Shown here in pieces: positions 1 to 6,881 of a stretch of 33,941 bases of DNA (positions within the stretch are counted from its first letter, which is position 1; each line of letters starts with the position of its first letter). The stretch lies in the NCBI GenBank assembly GCA_964527395.1, contig CAZGQD010000013.1, positions 1 through 33,941 on the forward strand, read 5' to 3'. The DNA comes from GCA-2688265 sp964527395 (lineage in GTDB: Archaea > Nanobdellota > Nanobdellia > Woesearchaeales > GW2011-AR9). A program made the translations under genes and the position numbers. The notes under the pieces are model-generated. The model ran no database searches, was not told the DNA's origin, and saw only the letters and a program-made list of their open reading frames with translations.

Positions 1-71
1 TTTTTTCTATTCTAGAGAATATATTGGATGTTAACTGAATTCGGTACTATACAAAGGTAATTTTAGCTAAA

Positions 72-212
72 TTAATATTTAAACAAAGCCTTTCTTTTCT
101 TCTCAAAATCTCTTCCAGATTTCTCCCTAAGTATTTTAAGGCTCTCTCTAGCTTCCTTAACACCCCTACCTTTAAGGGCCCCTAATAACTCCTTAGTTTT
201 AGTTTCTTCCAT
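72..212 (-). CDS. small charged protein, 46 aa, downstream of lgt
   Basis: A 46-codon frame starts with MEETKTKELLGALKGRG and ends with KRKALFKY. Its ATG lies inside the last codons of lgt, a 14-base overlap, which suggests translational coupling in the same transcript. It is rich in Lys, Glu and Arg, has no membrane segment, and would form a helix. I do not recognise it. The overlap arrangement and absence of internal stops are the only support, so it could be a chance frame in AT-rich DNA. The remaining bases, 1-71, show nothing I can name. Confidence 0.5.
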   Translation of the reverse strand: MEETKTKELLGALKGRGVKEARESLKILREKSGRDFEKKRKALFKY

Positions 213-1002
213 TTTTTAACCTCTTAAAACTCCCTCTATACTTAAAAACCAGAAAATACCCAGCCACAAGCACCATCACCAAACTAAACCACTGCCCCAA
301 GCTAAGTCCAAAAATCAACTCCTCCAACCGATAAAAATCAAGCAAAAAGCGACCAAGTCCATCAAAAAACACAAAGTTCCAGAACAAAAACCCACTCCCA
401 AACAAACCTTTGGATCTTAAGTAGCCAAAATAAGACAAAACTCCCAGCCACCCAGCAACTAAGAACCTTTGCCCAGCAGCATAAACTGCCCATGGGTGAC
501 GACAACTAGAATCAAAATCAGGAAACACTACACAAAAAGCCCCATCAAATACACGCCCAACCAATTCTCCATTAATAAAGTTAGCAACCCTACCAAGCCC
601 CAATGCCACAATAGTTGGAAAACTCATAGCATCAGCCAAACTATAAAACGAAACTTTCTTCACACGACAAAACAGCAAACCAGCTACAATGATCCCAACT
701 AGTCCTCCATGAAAGCTCATTCCTCCCTTCCATACATAAAGTAGTTCCAGCGGATTAAACAAATACACTGAAGGATTCCAAAACACCATAAATACTCGAG
801 CCCCTATCAGAACACCAATCAAAAGATAAAGTATCAAATCCCAAATATCATCAGAAGAAAGACCTTCAAATTCCCCACTTCGCTTCAAAAACAACATCCA
901 CCAAAGTGAAAACAAAGCTCCAAACAAATACGCCAGGCCATACCACCTTATATCAAAACCAAACAAAGAAACAAGTACAGGGTCAAGATTATGTGTATAC
1001 AT
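199..1002 (-). CDS. lgt: prolipoprotein diacylglyceryl transferase (Lgt)
   Basis: This 267-aa polytopic membrane protein carries the Lgt hallmarks in order: RWYGLAYLFG near residue 19, GAR at 67-69, SFHGGLVG around 96-103, the family signature GRVANFINGELVGR at 137-150, and the C-terminal GRFLLDFYR. In bacteria Lgt moves a diacylglyceryl group from phospholipid to the lipobox cysteine of secreted proteins. Length is normal for the family and nothing looks broken. It is leaderless: the AT-rich TATA box at 1026-1034 lies 28 bases upstream of the start. A bacterial-type Lgt in an archaeal contig is unusual, and none of the five secreted proteins in this window has a clear lipobox, so its clients must be elsewhere. 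Horizontal acquisition is likely but not proven here. Confidence 0.93.
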   Translation of the reverse strand: MYTHNLDPVLVSLFGFDIRWYGLAYLFGALFSLWWMLFLKRSGEFEGLSSDDIWDLILYLLIGVLIGARVFMVFWNPSVYLFNPLELLYVWKGGMSFHGGLVGIIVAGLLFCRVKKVSFYSLADAMSFPTIVALGLGRVANFINGELVGRVFDGAFCVVFPDFDSSCRHPWAVYAAGQRFLVAGWLGVLSYFGYLRSKGLFGSGFLFWNFVFFDGLGRFLLDFYRLEELIFGLSLGQWFSLVMVLVAGYFLVFKYRGSFKRLKNGRN

Positions 1003-1025
1003 AACTACTCCACAATCAAAATCTC

Positions 1026-1034
1026 TTTATTAAA
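1026..1034. promoter_or_regulatory. single TATA box shared by two divergent genes
   Basis: TTTATTAAA sits in the middle of the 54-base gap between the lgt start (1002, minus) and the ATG at 1057 (plus). It reads as TTTAATAAA on the other strand. The distance to each start is about 27-28 bases, which is right for leaderless archaeal transcripts in both directions. No second TATA-like box is evident in the gap. Confidence 0.6.
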
Positions 1035-1056
1035 TGAGCGCTCCAATCCATTCATA

Positions 1057-1281
1057 ATGATAGAAATTACAAAAGTTCTCAAAAAGTACCCTAAAATTCA
1101 GATACTTATAATTGCAGCTATTACTACTATAGTTTTAATCAACGAATCTATATCATTCATAGAAAAATTAATTAAAGGTAAAACGCCTCTAGTCATTGGA
1201 AGTTTAATATTATTCCTTGCATTCAATCTAGTATTCATAGAAAATAGAAGAAAAAATGGCAGAAAGAATAACAATAGATGA
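1057..1281 (+). CDS. small membrane protein, 74 aa
   Basis: I start this at the ATG at 1057 because the TATA box at 1026-1034 is at leaderless distance; the frame is open further upstream but would overlap lgt. The protein begins MIEITKVLKKYPKIQ, has two hydrophobic segments (about residues 16-32 and 44-61) and a basic tail ending KNGRKNNNR. It is the first of three consecutive tiny membrane proteins. The KKYP motif just before the first membrane segment recurs in the third. No family recognised. Confidence 0.65.
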   Translation: MIEITKVLKKYPKIQILIIAAITTIVLINESISFIEKLIKGKTPLVIGSLILFLAFNLVFIENRRKNGRKNNNR

Positions 1282-1369
1282 ACTCTTAAATAATGACCAA
1301 TTTATGTTATTAATATTAGTAGCAATGGTCTTTTTAATGCTTGGAACAGCATTAGGGTGGTTTGGCTAA
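1256..1369 (+). CDS. single-pass small membrane protein, 37 aa
   Basis: The frame begins MAERITIDELLNND, followed by one hydrophobic helix and ending GTALGWFG. The ATG overlaps the end of the preceding gene by 26 bases, and the next ATG follows one base after its stop. This tight packing of three frames supports a real operon. Function unknown. Confidence 0.55.
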   Translation: MAERITIDELLNNDQFMLLILVAMVFLMLGTALGWFG

Positions 1370-1370
1370 A

Positions 1371-1484
1371 ATGAGCTTAAAAAAACAAATCAACGAGTTC
1401 ATAGACAAGTATCCTATAGTAATTCTTTTCGTAATAACTATGCTAATTTTAGGGTTAATATATCATTTCATCACCAAACTATAA
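1371..1484 (+). CDS. single-pass small membrane protein with KYP motif, 37 aa
   Basis: It begins MSLKKQINEFIDKYPIVI, then has one hydrophobic helix and a short HFITKL tail. It starts one base after the stop of the previous gene. The pattern of basic/amphipathic N-terminus, KYP, then membrane helix resembles the N-terminal half of the 74-aa protein at 1057, so the two may be related by duplication. Function unknown. Confidence 0.55.
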   Translation: MSLKKQINEFIDKYPIVILFVITMLILGLIYHFITKL

Positions 1485-1515
1485 CTAACAAATATCTTCT
1501 CTAGAATATACACAC

Positions 1516-1523
1516 TTTATAAA
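1516..1523 (+). promoter_or_regulatory. TATA box of the PRPP synthetase-like gene
   Basis: TTTATAAA lies 31 bases upstream of the ATG at 1547, implying a leaderless or nearly leaderless mRNA. Confidence 0.65.
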
Positions 1524-1546
1524 CTAAAATTCCTTTTTTCAAGAGT

Positions 1547-2818
1547 ATGGGCAGATTAAGTTCAAAAGCTAGAGAACTTCTAGAAAATTCAGTTTTGCCC
1601 CCTTTAGGTCAAATAAAGCAATCTAGATTAGATGGGACTATTGAATCGCTTCTCAGAAAAAGAAATATTTTGAAATTCACTGATGTTGTTCTTCTTGACG
1701 GAGCCAGTACTCCACTTTCCGCAAGAACACATTTGGAAGAGAAAATAGGAAGTAGAATCAGAGCAGAATTTTTAGATCCAGGAAGAGATCCTTCTACAAT
1801 TGATAGGTCTCTAGTTGAATATATAGTCAGAAGAGGACATTTAAATTTCGCTCCAAGGAAAATAAAATTGCAAGGTGATAAAGAACCATTTACTGCAGTT
1901 GATACAAATATCAGGGAAAAAGACGTCCACTTATTCTACAGATTTTCAGATCCGAATGTAGATTCTATGCAGTTATTTTGCTTAGGTGATGCCATAAAAC
2001 GTGCTGGCGCTAGATCAGCTACATTATATTTACCTTATGCACCATTCCAAAGACAAGATAAAAGAGATGATGGGAGAGTTCCAATCACCGCAAAACTATT
2101 TTTCGACTTATTAGATAAATCATTTGGAAGAACTCTAAAAAGAATTGTTACAGCAGATCTTCATGCAAAACAAGCTCAAGCACATTTCGATGGTCCATTA
2201 GATGAATTTAGTGCAATTCCAGAGTTCGCTGCATTTTACAAACAACATTTAGGTGATGATATAAAAAACACAGTTGTAATGTCTCCGGATGCCGGTGGAG
2301 CAAAAAGAGCCAGATATTTAGCAGGACTCCTGGGGGTAGAATATCATGTTTATGATAAAAATAGGCTTGGTCATGGTTTAGCATCAACTAGAGATACAAA
2401 TACTATAGATGTGCGTGGAAAGAACGTAATAATTGTAGACGACATGGTAGATTCTGGAGGTTCTGCATTAGGACCTATTGGGTATCTTCAAGCAGCTGGA
2501 GCAAAACAGGTTTACATGTGTGCTACTCATGCAATTCTAAGCGAGAAAAAAGGTGTCACGGCCGAAGAAAGACTCAGGGGCAGTGACGCTCAGTTTCTTT
2601 TTACTGATTCAAAACCTCCTAAAGGACCAAATTTCTACAGTGGAAATAAAGATTGGATGAAAACAATTTCCTTAGATTATGCTTTAGCTAGGATTTTTCT
2701 TTGTAACGTACTTGGCCAATCAGTTAGTGGCTTTTACAAAAGTAGAGAAAAACGTTTAATGAACAAAAAAATAGATGTTCTTCAAGCTACAAACGGGCTC
2801 TACTCTCCAACCAACTAA
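1547..2818 (+). CDS. prs: ribose-phosphate pyrophosphokinase-like protein (PRPP synthetase), N-terminally extended
   Basis: The product should make PRPP from ribose-5-phosphate and ATP, or be a close homolog. Visible motifs are FQRQDKRDDG at 167-176 (ATP site), ADLH at 203-206, PDAGG at 247-251, KNR at 271-273 (flexible loop) and the PRPP-binding loop IIVDDMVDSGG at 295-305. The protein is 423 aa, whereas usual archaeal enzymes are about 280-320 aa. The excess is mainly N-terminal, with the first ~120 residues not clearly matching the usual PRPP synthetase N-terminal fold, plus a longer C-terminus. The PRPP loop has DDMVDSGG rather than the commoner DDxxxTGGT. Core catalytic features look intact, so I expect activity. 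The start is set by the TATA box 31 bases upstream. Confidence 0.85.
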   Translation: MGRLSSKARELLENSVLPPLGQIKQSRLDGTIESLLRKRNILKFTDVVLLDGASTPLSARTHLEEKIGSRIRAEFLDPGRDPSTIDRSLVEYIVRRGHLNFAPRKIKLQGDKEPFTAVDTNIREKDVHLFYRFSDPNVDSMQLFCLGDAIKRAGARSATLYLPYAPFQRQDKRDDGRVPITAKLFFDLLDKSFGRTLKRIVTADLHAKQAQAHFDGPLDEFSAIPEFAAFYKQHLGDDIKNTVVMSPDAGGAKRARYLAGLLGVEYHVYDKNRLGHGLASTRDTNTIDVRGKNVIIVDDMVDSGGSALGPIGYLQAAGAKQVYMCATHAILSEKKGVTAEERLRGSDAQFLFTDSKPPKGPNFYSGNKDWMKTISLDYALARIFLCNVLGQSVSGFYKSREKRLMNKKIDVLQATNGLYSPTN

Positions 2819-2861
2819 TTCTCTCACGCACCTTTATAAAGCACCCAAAAAACCAACACAT

Positions 2862-3596
2862 ATGGCAAGATTTTGGAAACACGTAAATGATGTAATCGAA
2901 CAATCAGACATCATAATAGAAGTTCTAGACGCAAGACACGTAGAAGAATCCAGAAACATCGAAATAGAGCACAAAGTAAAGAATAACAACAAAATCCTTC
3001 TATTCGTAATCAACAAAGTAGACCTAGTAGGTAAAGACCAGATAGAGAAATACAAAAAGATCCTAAGGCCATGCGTCTTCATCTCCAGCATAAAAAAGCT
3101 AGGCACCACCATCCTAAAAAAGAAGATCAGAGAACTAGCTAAAGGTAAAGAAGCAACTGTGGGTGTTCTAGGTTACCCAAACGTAGGTAAATCATCCTTA
3201 ATCAACGCTCTGAGCGGCAGACACGCAGCAAGAACTTCAGCAAAGTCAGGTTTCACTAAAGGTATGCAAAAAGTAAGAGTAGACAAAAACATCCTCCTCT
3301 TAGACGCACCAGGAGTATATCCTTACGGTGAAAAAGACGATTTCAGACATGCTAAAATTGCCGCAATTGATGCTAACCAAATCAAAGACCCAGAAGAAAT
3401 CGCTCTAATGTTCATCCAAGACAAAAACAAATTAATCAAAACCTTCTATCAAGTTCCAGAAGAAATAACAGACCCAGATGACATTCTAGAATATATTGCC
3501 AACAAAAGCAACTTATTCATTAAAGGAAGAAGACCTGATATTGATAGAGCAGCTAAGATGTTAATTAGAGACTGGCAAACTGGGAAAATGAAATGA
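2862..3596 (+). CDS. circularly permuted GTPase, YlqF/RbgA-Lsg1 type
   Basis: The G motifs occur in permuted order: G4 NKVD at 51-54, G5-like SSIKK at 75-79, then the P-loop GYPNVGKSS at 104-112, a G2 threonine in GFTKG near 132, and G3 DAPG at 148-151. This order defines the circularly permuted GTPases that assist large ribosomal subunit assembly. I start at 2862 rather than at the upstream in-frame ATG (2775), because MARFWKHVNDVIEQSD is the family's normal N-terminus and TTTATAAA at 2833-2840 is 29 bases upstream, giving a leaderless mRNA. The resulting length is 244 aa. Its role in ribosome biogenesis follows from the family and is not shown here. Confidence 0.9.
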   Translation: MARFWKHVNDVIEQSDIIIEVLDARHVEESRNIEIEHKVKNNNKILLFVINKVDLVGKDQIEKYKKILRPCVFISSIKKLGTTILKKKIRELAKGKEATVGVLGYPNVGKSSLINALSGRHAARTSAKSGFTKGMQKVRVDKNILLLDAPGVYPYGEKDDFRHAKIAAIDANQIKDPEEIALMFIQDKNKLIKTFYQVPEEITDPDDILEYIANKSNLFIKGRRPDIDRAAKMLIRDWQTGKMK

Positions 3597-3631
3597 ATTT
3601 TATTTCGGCCAAAAACCCTTAATTTTTGAAC

Positions 3632-3697
3632 ATGGTTAAAGATCAAGAAAAAGCAAACTCATTACCGTTCAGGCATTCGCAGTCTTTAGCCACTTAG
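3632..3697 (+). CDS. possible 21-aa frame or gene remnant
   Basis: A short frame MVKDQEKANSLPFRHSQSLAT sits in the gap between the convergent genes and overlaps the 3' end of the minus-strand gene at 3669. A weak AT-rich box (CTTAATTTTT) is about 15 bases upstream. It could be a leftover N-terminus of a lost gene or chance. Confidence 0.15.
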   Translation: MVKDQEKANSLPFRHSQSLAT

Positions 3698-4160
3698 GCT
3701 TTCCAAAAGACATCAATCTTTTCAAAGACCAAGGTTTTCTCCAATCTTTCACAGCTTTAAGAACAACTTCAATCTCAAGTCTCCAATTAATTCCTCTTCC
3801 TCCAAGCCCTTTATGAAAAGGTCTCTTTGACCCAATAAGTACATTAGGGACTTTATCATAAATTTTCTCAGCTTTGCTATGTTCAAAAGTAACAGTGAAC
3901 CCATTGTGAGTAAGTAACTGCCTAATAGTCACATCAGTAAATACATGAAGATTTTCTCTTTTATATCTTAACATATCAGAATCGCTAAACAACACGCCTC
4001 TCGCAGACTCAATCCCAATATGCTTAAAAGCAGCACGAACATCTTCTTTCAATGGATAAAGTGTAGCTCTATCTCCTCTTTTATCCACATAAATAAAAAA
4101 ATCAGCTTTATCTCCACCATCTACAAATCCTTTACAAAATCCTCTCGTCTTCATAATCAA
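3669..4160 (-). CDS. uncharacterised protein, member 1 of a tandem paralog family
   Basis: A 163-aa soluble protein I do not recognise. Its layout matches two neighbours (4216-4776 and 4827-5318): an N-terminal ADFFIYVD strand, then RATLYPLKEDVRAAFKHIGI, then GVLFSDSDML, a VFTDVTIRQLL helix and GFTVTFE. The C-terminal part (WRKPWSLKRL then PKWLK) matches the C-terminus of the 4827 protein (RKWRNAGAFRR then PRWVK). The second half is basic. No membrane segment or signal peptide. Start at the first ATG; a second ATG is two codons in. A short GGTG lies upstream and no clear TATA box at leaderless distance, so it may be read with its neighbours. Confidence 0.7.
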   Translation of the reverse strand: MIMKTRGFCKGFVDGGDKADFFIYVDKRGDRATLYPLKEDVRAAFKHIGIESARGVLFSDSDMLRYKRENLHVFTDVTIRQLLTHNGFTVTFEHSKAEKIYDKVPNVLIGSKRPFHKGLGGRGINWRLEIEVVLKAVKDWRKPWSLKRLMSFGKPKWLKTANA

Positions 4161-4215
4161 AACACCTTTTACAATAAAAATAAGTAATTCATAATATAAA
4201 AAACTTCATAATAAA

Positions 4216-4776
4216 CTAATAATATCCTTCACTAGGCATATACACATTCCGAGGATACTTTGGCATAGTTGAAGACTCTCCTTGTTGAAAAGCCATATGC
4301 ATTTCACGCTGCAAATAAACATGCTTCAAAGCATCTCTTATCAACTTCTTACTATCTTTAAACAAAGCCTTCTTTTGGTACAAATAACTTAAAAAATGAC
4401 TCTTACTAAAATGCATAACATTGATCTTATTATACAACATAAAAAATTCTTCTGCAAGTTCAATATCTTTAGTTACAGTAAAATTCCTAAGCAAAATTTG
4501 CATCTCTGCTTTAGAAAAAACCCTATGTTCTTTCTTATCGAACCACGTAATCTTCTTTTTCTTCATATAAATCAAAGGACTTTTCACACTAAGTCCATGA
4601 GCTCTAAAGGCCTTAATTATGTCTGGCTGCAACGCAAACAAAGCAACTCCTGTGTCAGAAAAGCCACCTTCAACTCTGTCATGCTTAAATTCAAACGAAA
4701 AAGCAAAGAAATCAGGCCCTCTTTTACTGCTACGAAAACCCCTCAAACGTTTAACACCAGAAACACTCATTACCAT
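4216..4776 (-). CDS. uncharacterised protein, member 2 of a tandem paralog family
   Basis: A 186-aa protein with no recognised domain. It shares with its neighbours the run GPDFFAFSFEF, VALFALQPDIIKAFRAHGL, PLIYMKKKK, VFSKAEMQILL and NFTVTKD, aligning with the first ~110 residues of the 3669 and 4827 proteins. The C-terminal third (SHFLSYLYQKKALFKDSKKL onward, ending PSEGYY) is different from theirs, so this member has swapped or lost the common tail. A TATA-like TTTATAAG on the minus strand lies roughly 30 bases upstream of the start, so it is probably transcribed leaderless from its own promoter. Confidence 0.7.
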   Translation of the reverse strand: MVMSVSGVKRLRGFRSSKRGPDFFAFSFEFKHDRVEGGFSDTGVALFALQPDIIKAFRAHGLSVKSPLIYMKKKKITWFDKKEHRVFSKAEMQILLRNFTVTKDIELAEEFFMLYNKINVMHFSKSHFLSYLYQKKALFKDSKKLIRDALKHVYLQREMHMAFQQGESSTMPKYPRNVYMPSEGYY

Positions 4777-4826
4777 AACAATAAAACAAACAAAAGAAGC
4801 TTATAAACTTTGGCTTAGAACTAAAA

Positions 4827-5318
4827 TCATACATTCTTAACCCATCTTGGCATAAATGCTCTCCGAAAAGCCCCCGCATTACGCCATTTTCTAACAACGC
4901 TAAATGCAGCTAAAATTTGATTAGTAAAACTGATAATTTCTCCATTATGCCCAATCTTCTTAGGAATAAATCCATGGTTTCCATGAATCCCTCTAGGAAT
5001 ATTCCTATTGATTTGACTTGCAACACCATACCCTGCTGTCCCAGTCACAACTTTAAAACCCTTAACAAAACTTAAAGCTTCTTTTCTATCAAAGACAAGG
5101 TGATTTGCTCTCCCATCTAGGTTAATTTCTCCATTTTCAGTAAAAAGAATTGCAGCACCTTCATTAAATCCCACTTCTCTCAAAGCAGCCAATAGTCTTG
5201 GTTTCAAAGGCCAAAGGGTTGCTCCTCCACTTGGAGTACCCCAGCCTTCAACTGCCATATAAAAATCAGGGTTATTAAGACTATGTGTATTAAATCCACT
5301 TGGACTTCCTCTTCCCAT
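4827..5318 (-). CDS. uncharacterised protein, member 3 of a tandem paralog family
   Basis: I choose the ATG at 5318 (MGRGSPSGF), five codons inside the longest frame, because TTTAAATAG at the 3' end of the upstream gene is about 28 bases away. The 163-aa product shares NPDFYMAVEG, ATLWPLKPRLLAALREVGF, AAILFTENGEI, VFDRKEALSFV and GFKVVTG with its two neighbours, and shares the basic tail RKWRNAGAFRR...PRWVK with the 3669 protein. It is Gly-rich at the N-terminus. Function unknown; a small fold with an RNA- or DNA-binding basic tail is a guess from charge only. Confidence 0.7.
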   Translation of the reverse strand: MGRGSPSGFNTHSLNNPDFYMAVEGWGTPSGGATLWPLKPRLLAALREVGFNEGAAILFTENGEINLDGRANHLVFDRKEALSFVKGFKVVTGTAGYGVASQINRNIPRGIHGNHGFIPKKIGHNGEIISFTNQILAAFSVVRKWRNAGAFRRAFMPRWVKNV

Positions 5319-5339
5319 AAAAAAACAAAACAAAAACAG

Positions 5340-6188
5340 CTATTTAAACCTATCTACCAACCTAGAAGCAGCAGACCTATAAGCTTTATACGCTCCCATC
5401 CCTTTAACTAATTTATAAAGTCCCATAGCTCCTGTCAAAGCCATTGCTCCAAGATACAAATCAAGTCCATCGGCCCCTAATACATTTGCTCCCATCAAAA
5501 CTTCTTCAGAAACAATCCCTCTTTTTATAACAAAATCAGTTCCACTAACAAGCAGTCCTCCAAGAAGTCCATATTTCACAGCTTCTCTAAAATGTTCTCT
5601 AGTTTCAGAGCTTCCATACAATGCCCCCTTCAAAAACTTAGAATCAACACCGTCTAACCTGGCCATTTCAATATCATATTCTCTACCTTTCCAATCTCTT
5701 TGAAATAAAACAGAACCTAAGCCATCATCAAAATACTTCAAATACGGCTCAACTTTTTGAGCAACTTCTACTACATCATTATGAACTACAGTTATTCCAG
5801 AAGAAAAAAGAACATCATCTCTTTGTTCATCTCCCCTATTAGACTCCAAAATTGCTTCTAAAACAGGTAAAGAGACTCGAGTTTCAAAATCATACAAAGC
5901 TCTAAAAAAATCAGGCCTTCTAACAACAGCATCTTTACACATAAAATGTTCATCTTTTTTAATTCTAGTTAGATTAGCCTTAGTTAAATCTGCATAAGAG
6001 AAATCAACTCCTCCCATTAAACAATTACTTAAATCAGTCCATTGTAATACATGCCTACTAAAACCAATTTCTCTAATGTCTTGTCCAGACAAATTTTCTG
6101 TTCCATACTTCAACAGTGGACTCTCAAAAGGCACTGCAACAACTCCATCTACAGGCAGATCAGGTTCATGGGCTATTTCTCTCATCAT
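5340..6188 (-). CDS. uncharacterised 282-aa protein with short pentapeptide-like run
   Basis: No whole-protein family is recognised. Around residues 52-76 there is a run TDLSNCLMGGVDFSYADLTK that fits a few turns of pentapeptide repeat (xDLxx/xNLxx). Two moderately hydrophobic stretches near the C-terminus (YGLLGGLLVSG and LYLGAMALTGAMGLYKLV) could be membrane segments or a hairpin. The middle begins RRPDFFRALYDFETRV and includes DDVLFSSGITVVHND, which faintly recalls the PDFF...LF pattern of the three downstream paralogs; that link is tentative. It is first in a minus-strand run of four genes. A TATA-like TTTATGTTA is about 29 bases upstream of the ATG. Confidence 0.6.
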   Translation of the reverse strand: MMREIAHEPDLPVDGVVAVPFESPLLKYGTENLSGQDIREIGFSRHVLQWTDLSNCLMGGVDFSYADLTKANLTRIKKDEHFMCKDAVVRRPDFFRALYDFETRVSLPVLEAILESNRGDEQRDDVLFSSGITVVHNDVVEVAQKVEPYLKYFDDGLGSVLFQRDWKGREYDIEMARLDGVDSKFLKGALYGSSETREHFREAVKYGLLGGLLVSGTDFVIKRGIVSEEVLMGANVLGADGLDLYLGAMALTGAMGLYKLVKGMGAYKAYRSAASRLVDRFK

Positions 6189-6224
6189 AGTTCACACAAC
6201 TAACTAACATAAACCATTCATCAC

Positions 6225-6409
6225 ACTTGGTGAGACACGCTTTGTGAGTATGCGAACAAAGTCAAGAGAGGTTCCCTCGAAATTAAACCAAGTCCCAAGA
6301 TGCAGAATAAAAAATTCTGCGCCTGGAAAGTTGGTGAATTTGTGAACCAACGTTGAAAATCACTTAGATTTTCATAACTACAGTTTTCATGGACCATTGG
6401 TCGCGGACA
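6225..6409 (+). repeat. modular hairpin element, copy A (185 bp)
   Basis: Starts ACTTGGTGAG and ends GGTCGCGGACA, like the copies at 8286 and 32523. In order it holds: stem CTTTGT/ACAAAG with loop GAGTATGCGA (6235-6256), a small GAGG/CCTC stem, the core ACCAAGTCCCAAGAT, stem GCAGAAT/ATTCTGC, stem GTTGGT/ACCAAC, stem GAAAATC/GATTTTC and the tail. It lies between the 282-aa gene and the hef fragment and contains no convincing gene. The loop GAGTATRCGA is shared with the 99-bp copy while the stem around it differs in compensating positions. Strand is given as the one on which the consensus was read. Confidence 0.6.
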
Positions 6410-6541
6410 AATAAAATCTCTTACAATCAAAATCACTAGAAAACCACACTCACCAATTAACTAAAAACACCATCTCTTTAAAAAACCTCACAAAAGTTTC
6501 ACAAATCAAAGCAAAACCAAAAATCAACTACACTCACTTTC

Positions 6542-6655
6542 CTTCACCATACTTTGTGAAGAATGAGCAAATCTTGCAAGGTACGAAGCAAGAGTTTGGA
6601 AAAGTTAAAGACTTTTCGAAAAGGTTTCGTAATTTTAATAAAAATTATGAAAACT
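6542..6655. repeat. cluster of tandem stem-loops
   Basis: Consecutive inverted repeats: CTTCAC/GTGAAG, CTTGC/GCAAG (loop AAGGTACGAA), GAAAAGT/ACTTTTC, CGAAA/TTTCG and AATTTT/AAAATT. The chain abuts the decayed hef fragment. It resembles the modular hairpin elements in style, but lacks their CCAAGTCCCAAG core and CGCGGACA end. It could be a decayed element or structured RNA. Between 6410 and 6541 I see only AT-rich sequence. Confidence 0.4.
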
Positions 6656-6803
6656 CCAAATCCAAAACACCAAAGATCCTATCACAAATTTTCTTCCCCA
6701 GCCCAAACGCAGCTAACAACTCCTCACGACTTGCCAAAAGCACCCCTCGAACTGATCCAAAAGAAACAAGCAACTTCCGAGCCAGCTTAGGCTTAATCAC
6801 ATA
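6645..6803 (-). pseudogene. decayed duplicate of the 3' end of hef (tandem helix-hairpin-helix part)
   Basis: On the minus strand this encodes KPKLARKLLVSFGSVRGVLL and EELLAAFGLGKKICDRIFGV, matching the last ~50 residues of the intact Hef at 8503-11055. At DNA level 6659-6791 aligns without gaps to 8523-8655 with about 18 differences in 133 bases by eye (about 86% identity), same orientation. The fragment has lost the LPGVG hairpin of the first HhH motif and has AFGLG in place of VPGLG in the second. The open frame that contains it runs on into unrelated sequence. It is a relic, not a gene. Confidence 0.85.
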
Positions 6804-6881
6804 ATCTCTCCTATTTTGACCATTTTTTGCAAAACCAACAACAACTTTTATAAATAAACAAATGAATTTTATACTCAAAAC

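Noticed and set aside
1004..1019. ACTACT word upstream of the 1057 gene as another envelope motif
   Set aside because: The second half AGTARC is missing and the distance to the TATA box is wrong (about 8 bases).
6221..6436. A 71-aa minus-strand frame
   Set aside because: It lies over hairpin element copy A and its sequence is explained by that repeat.
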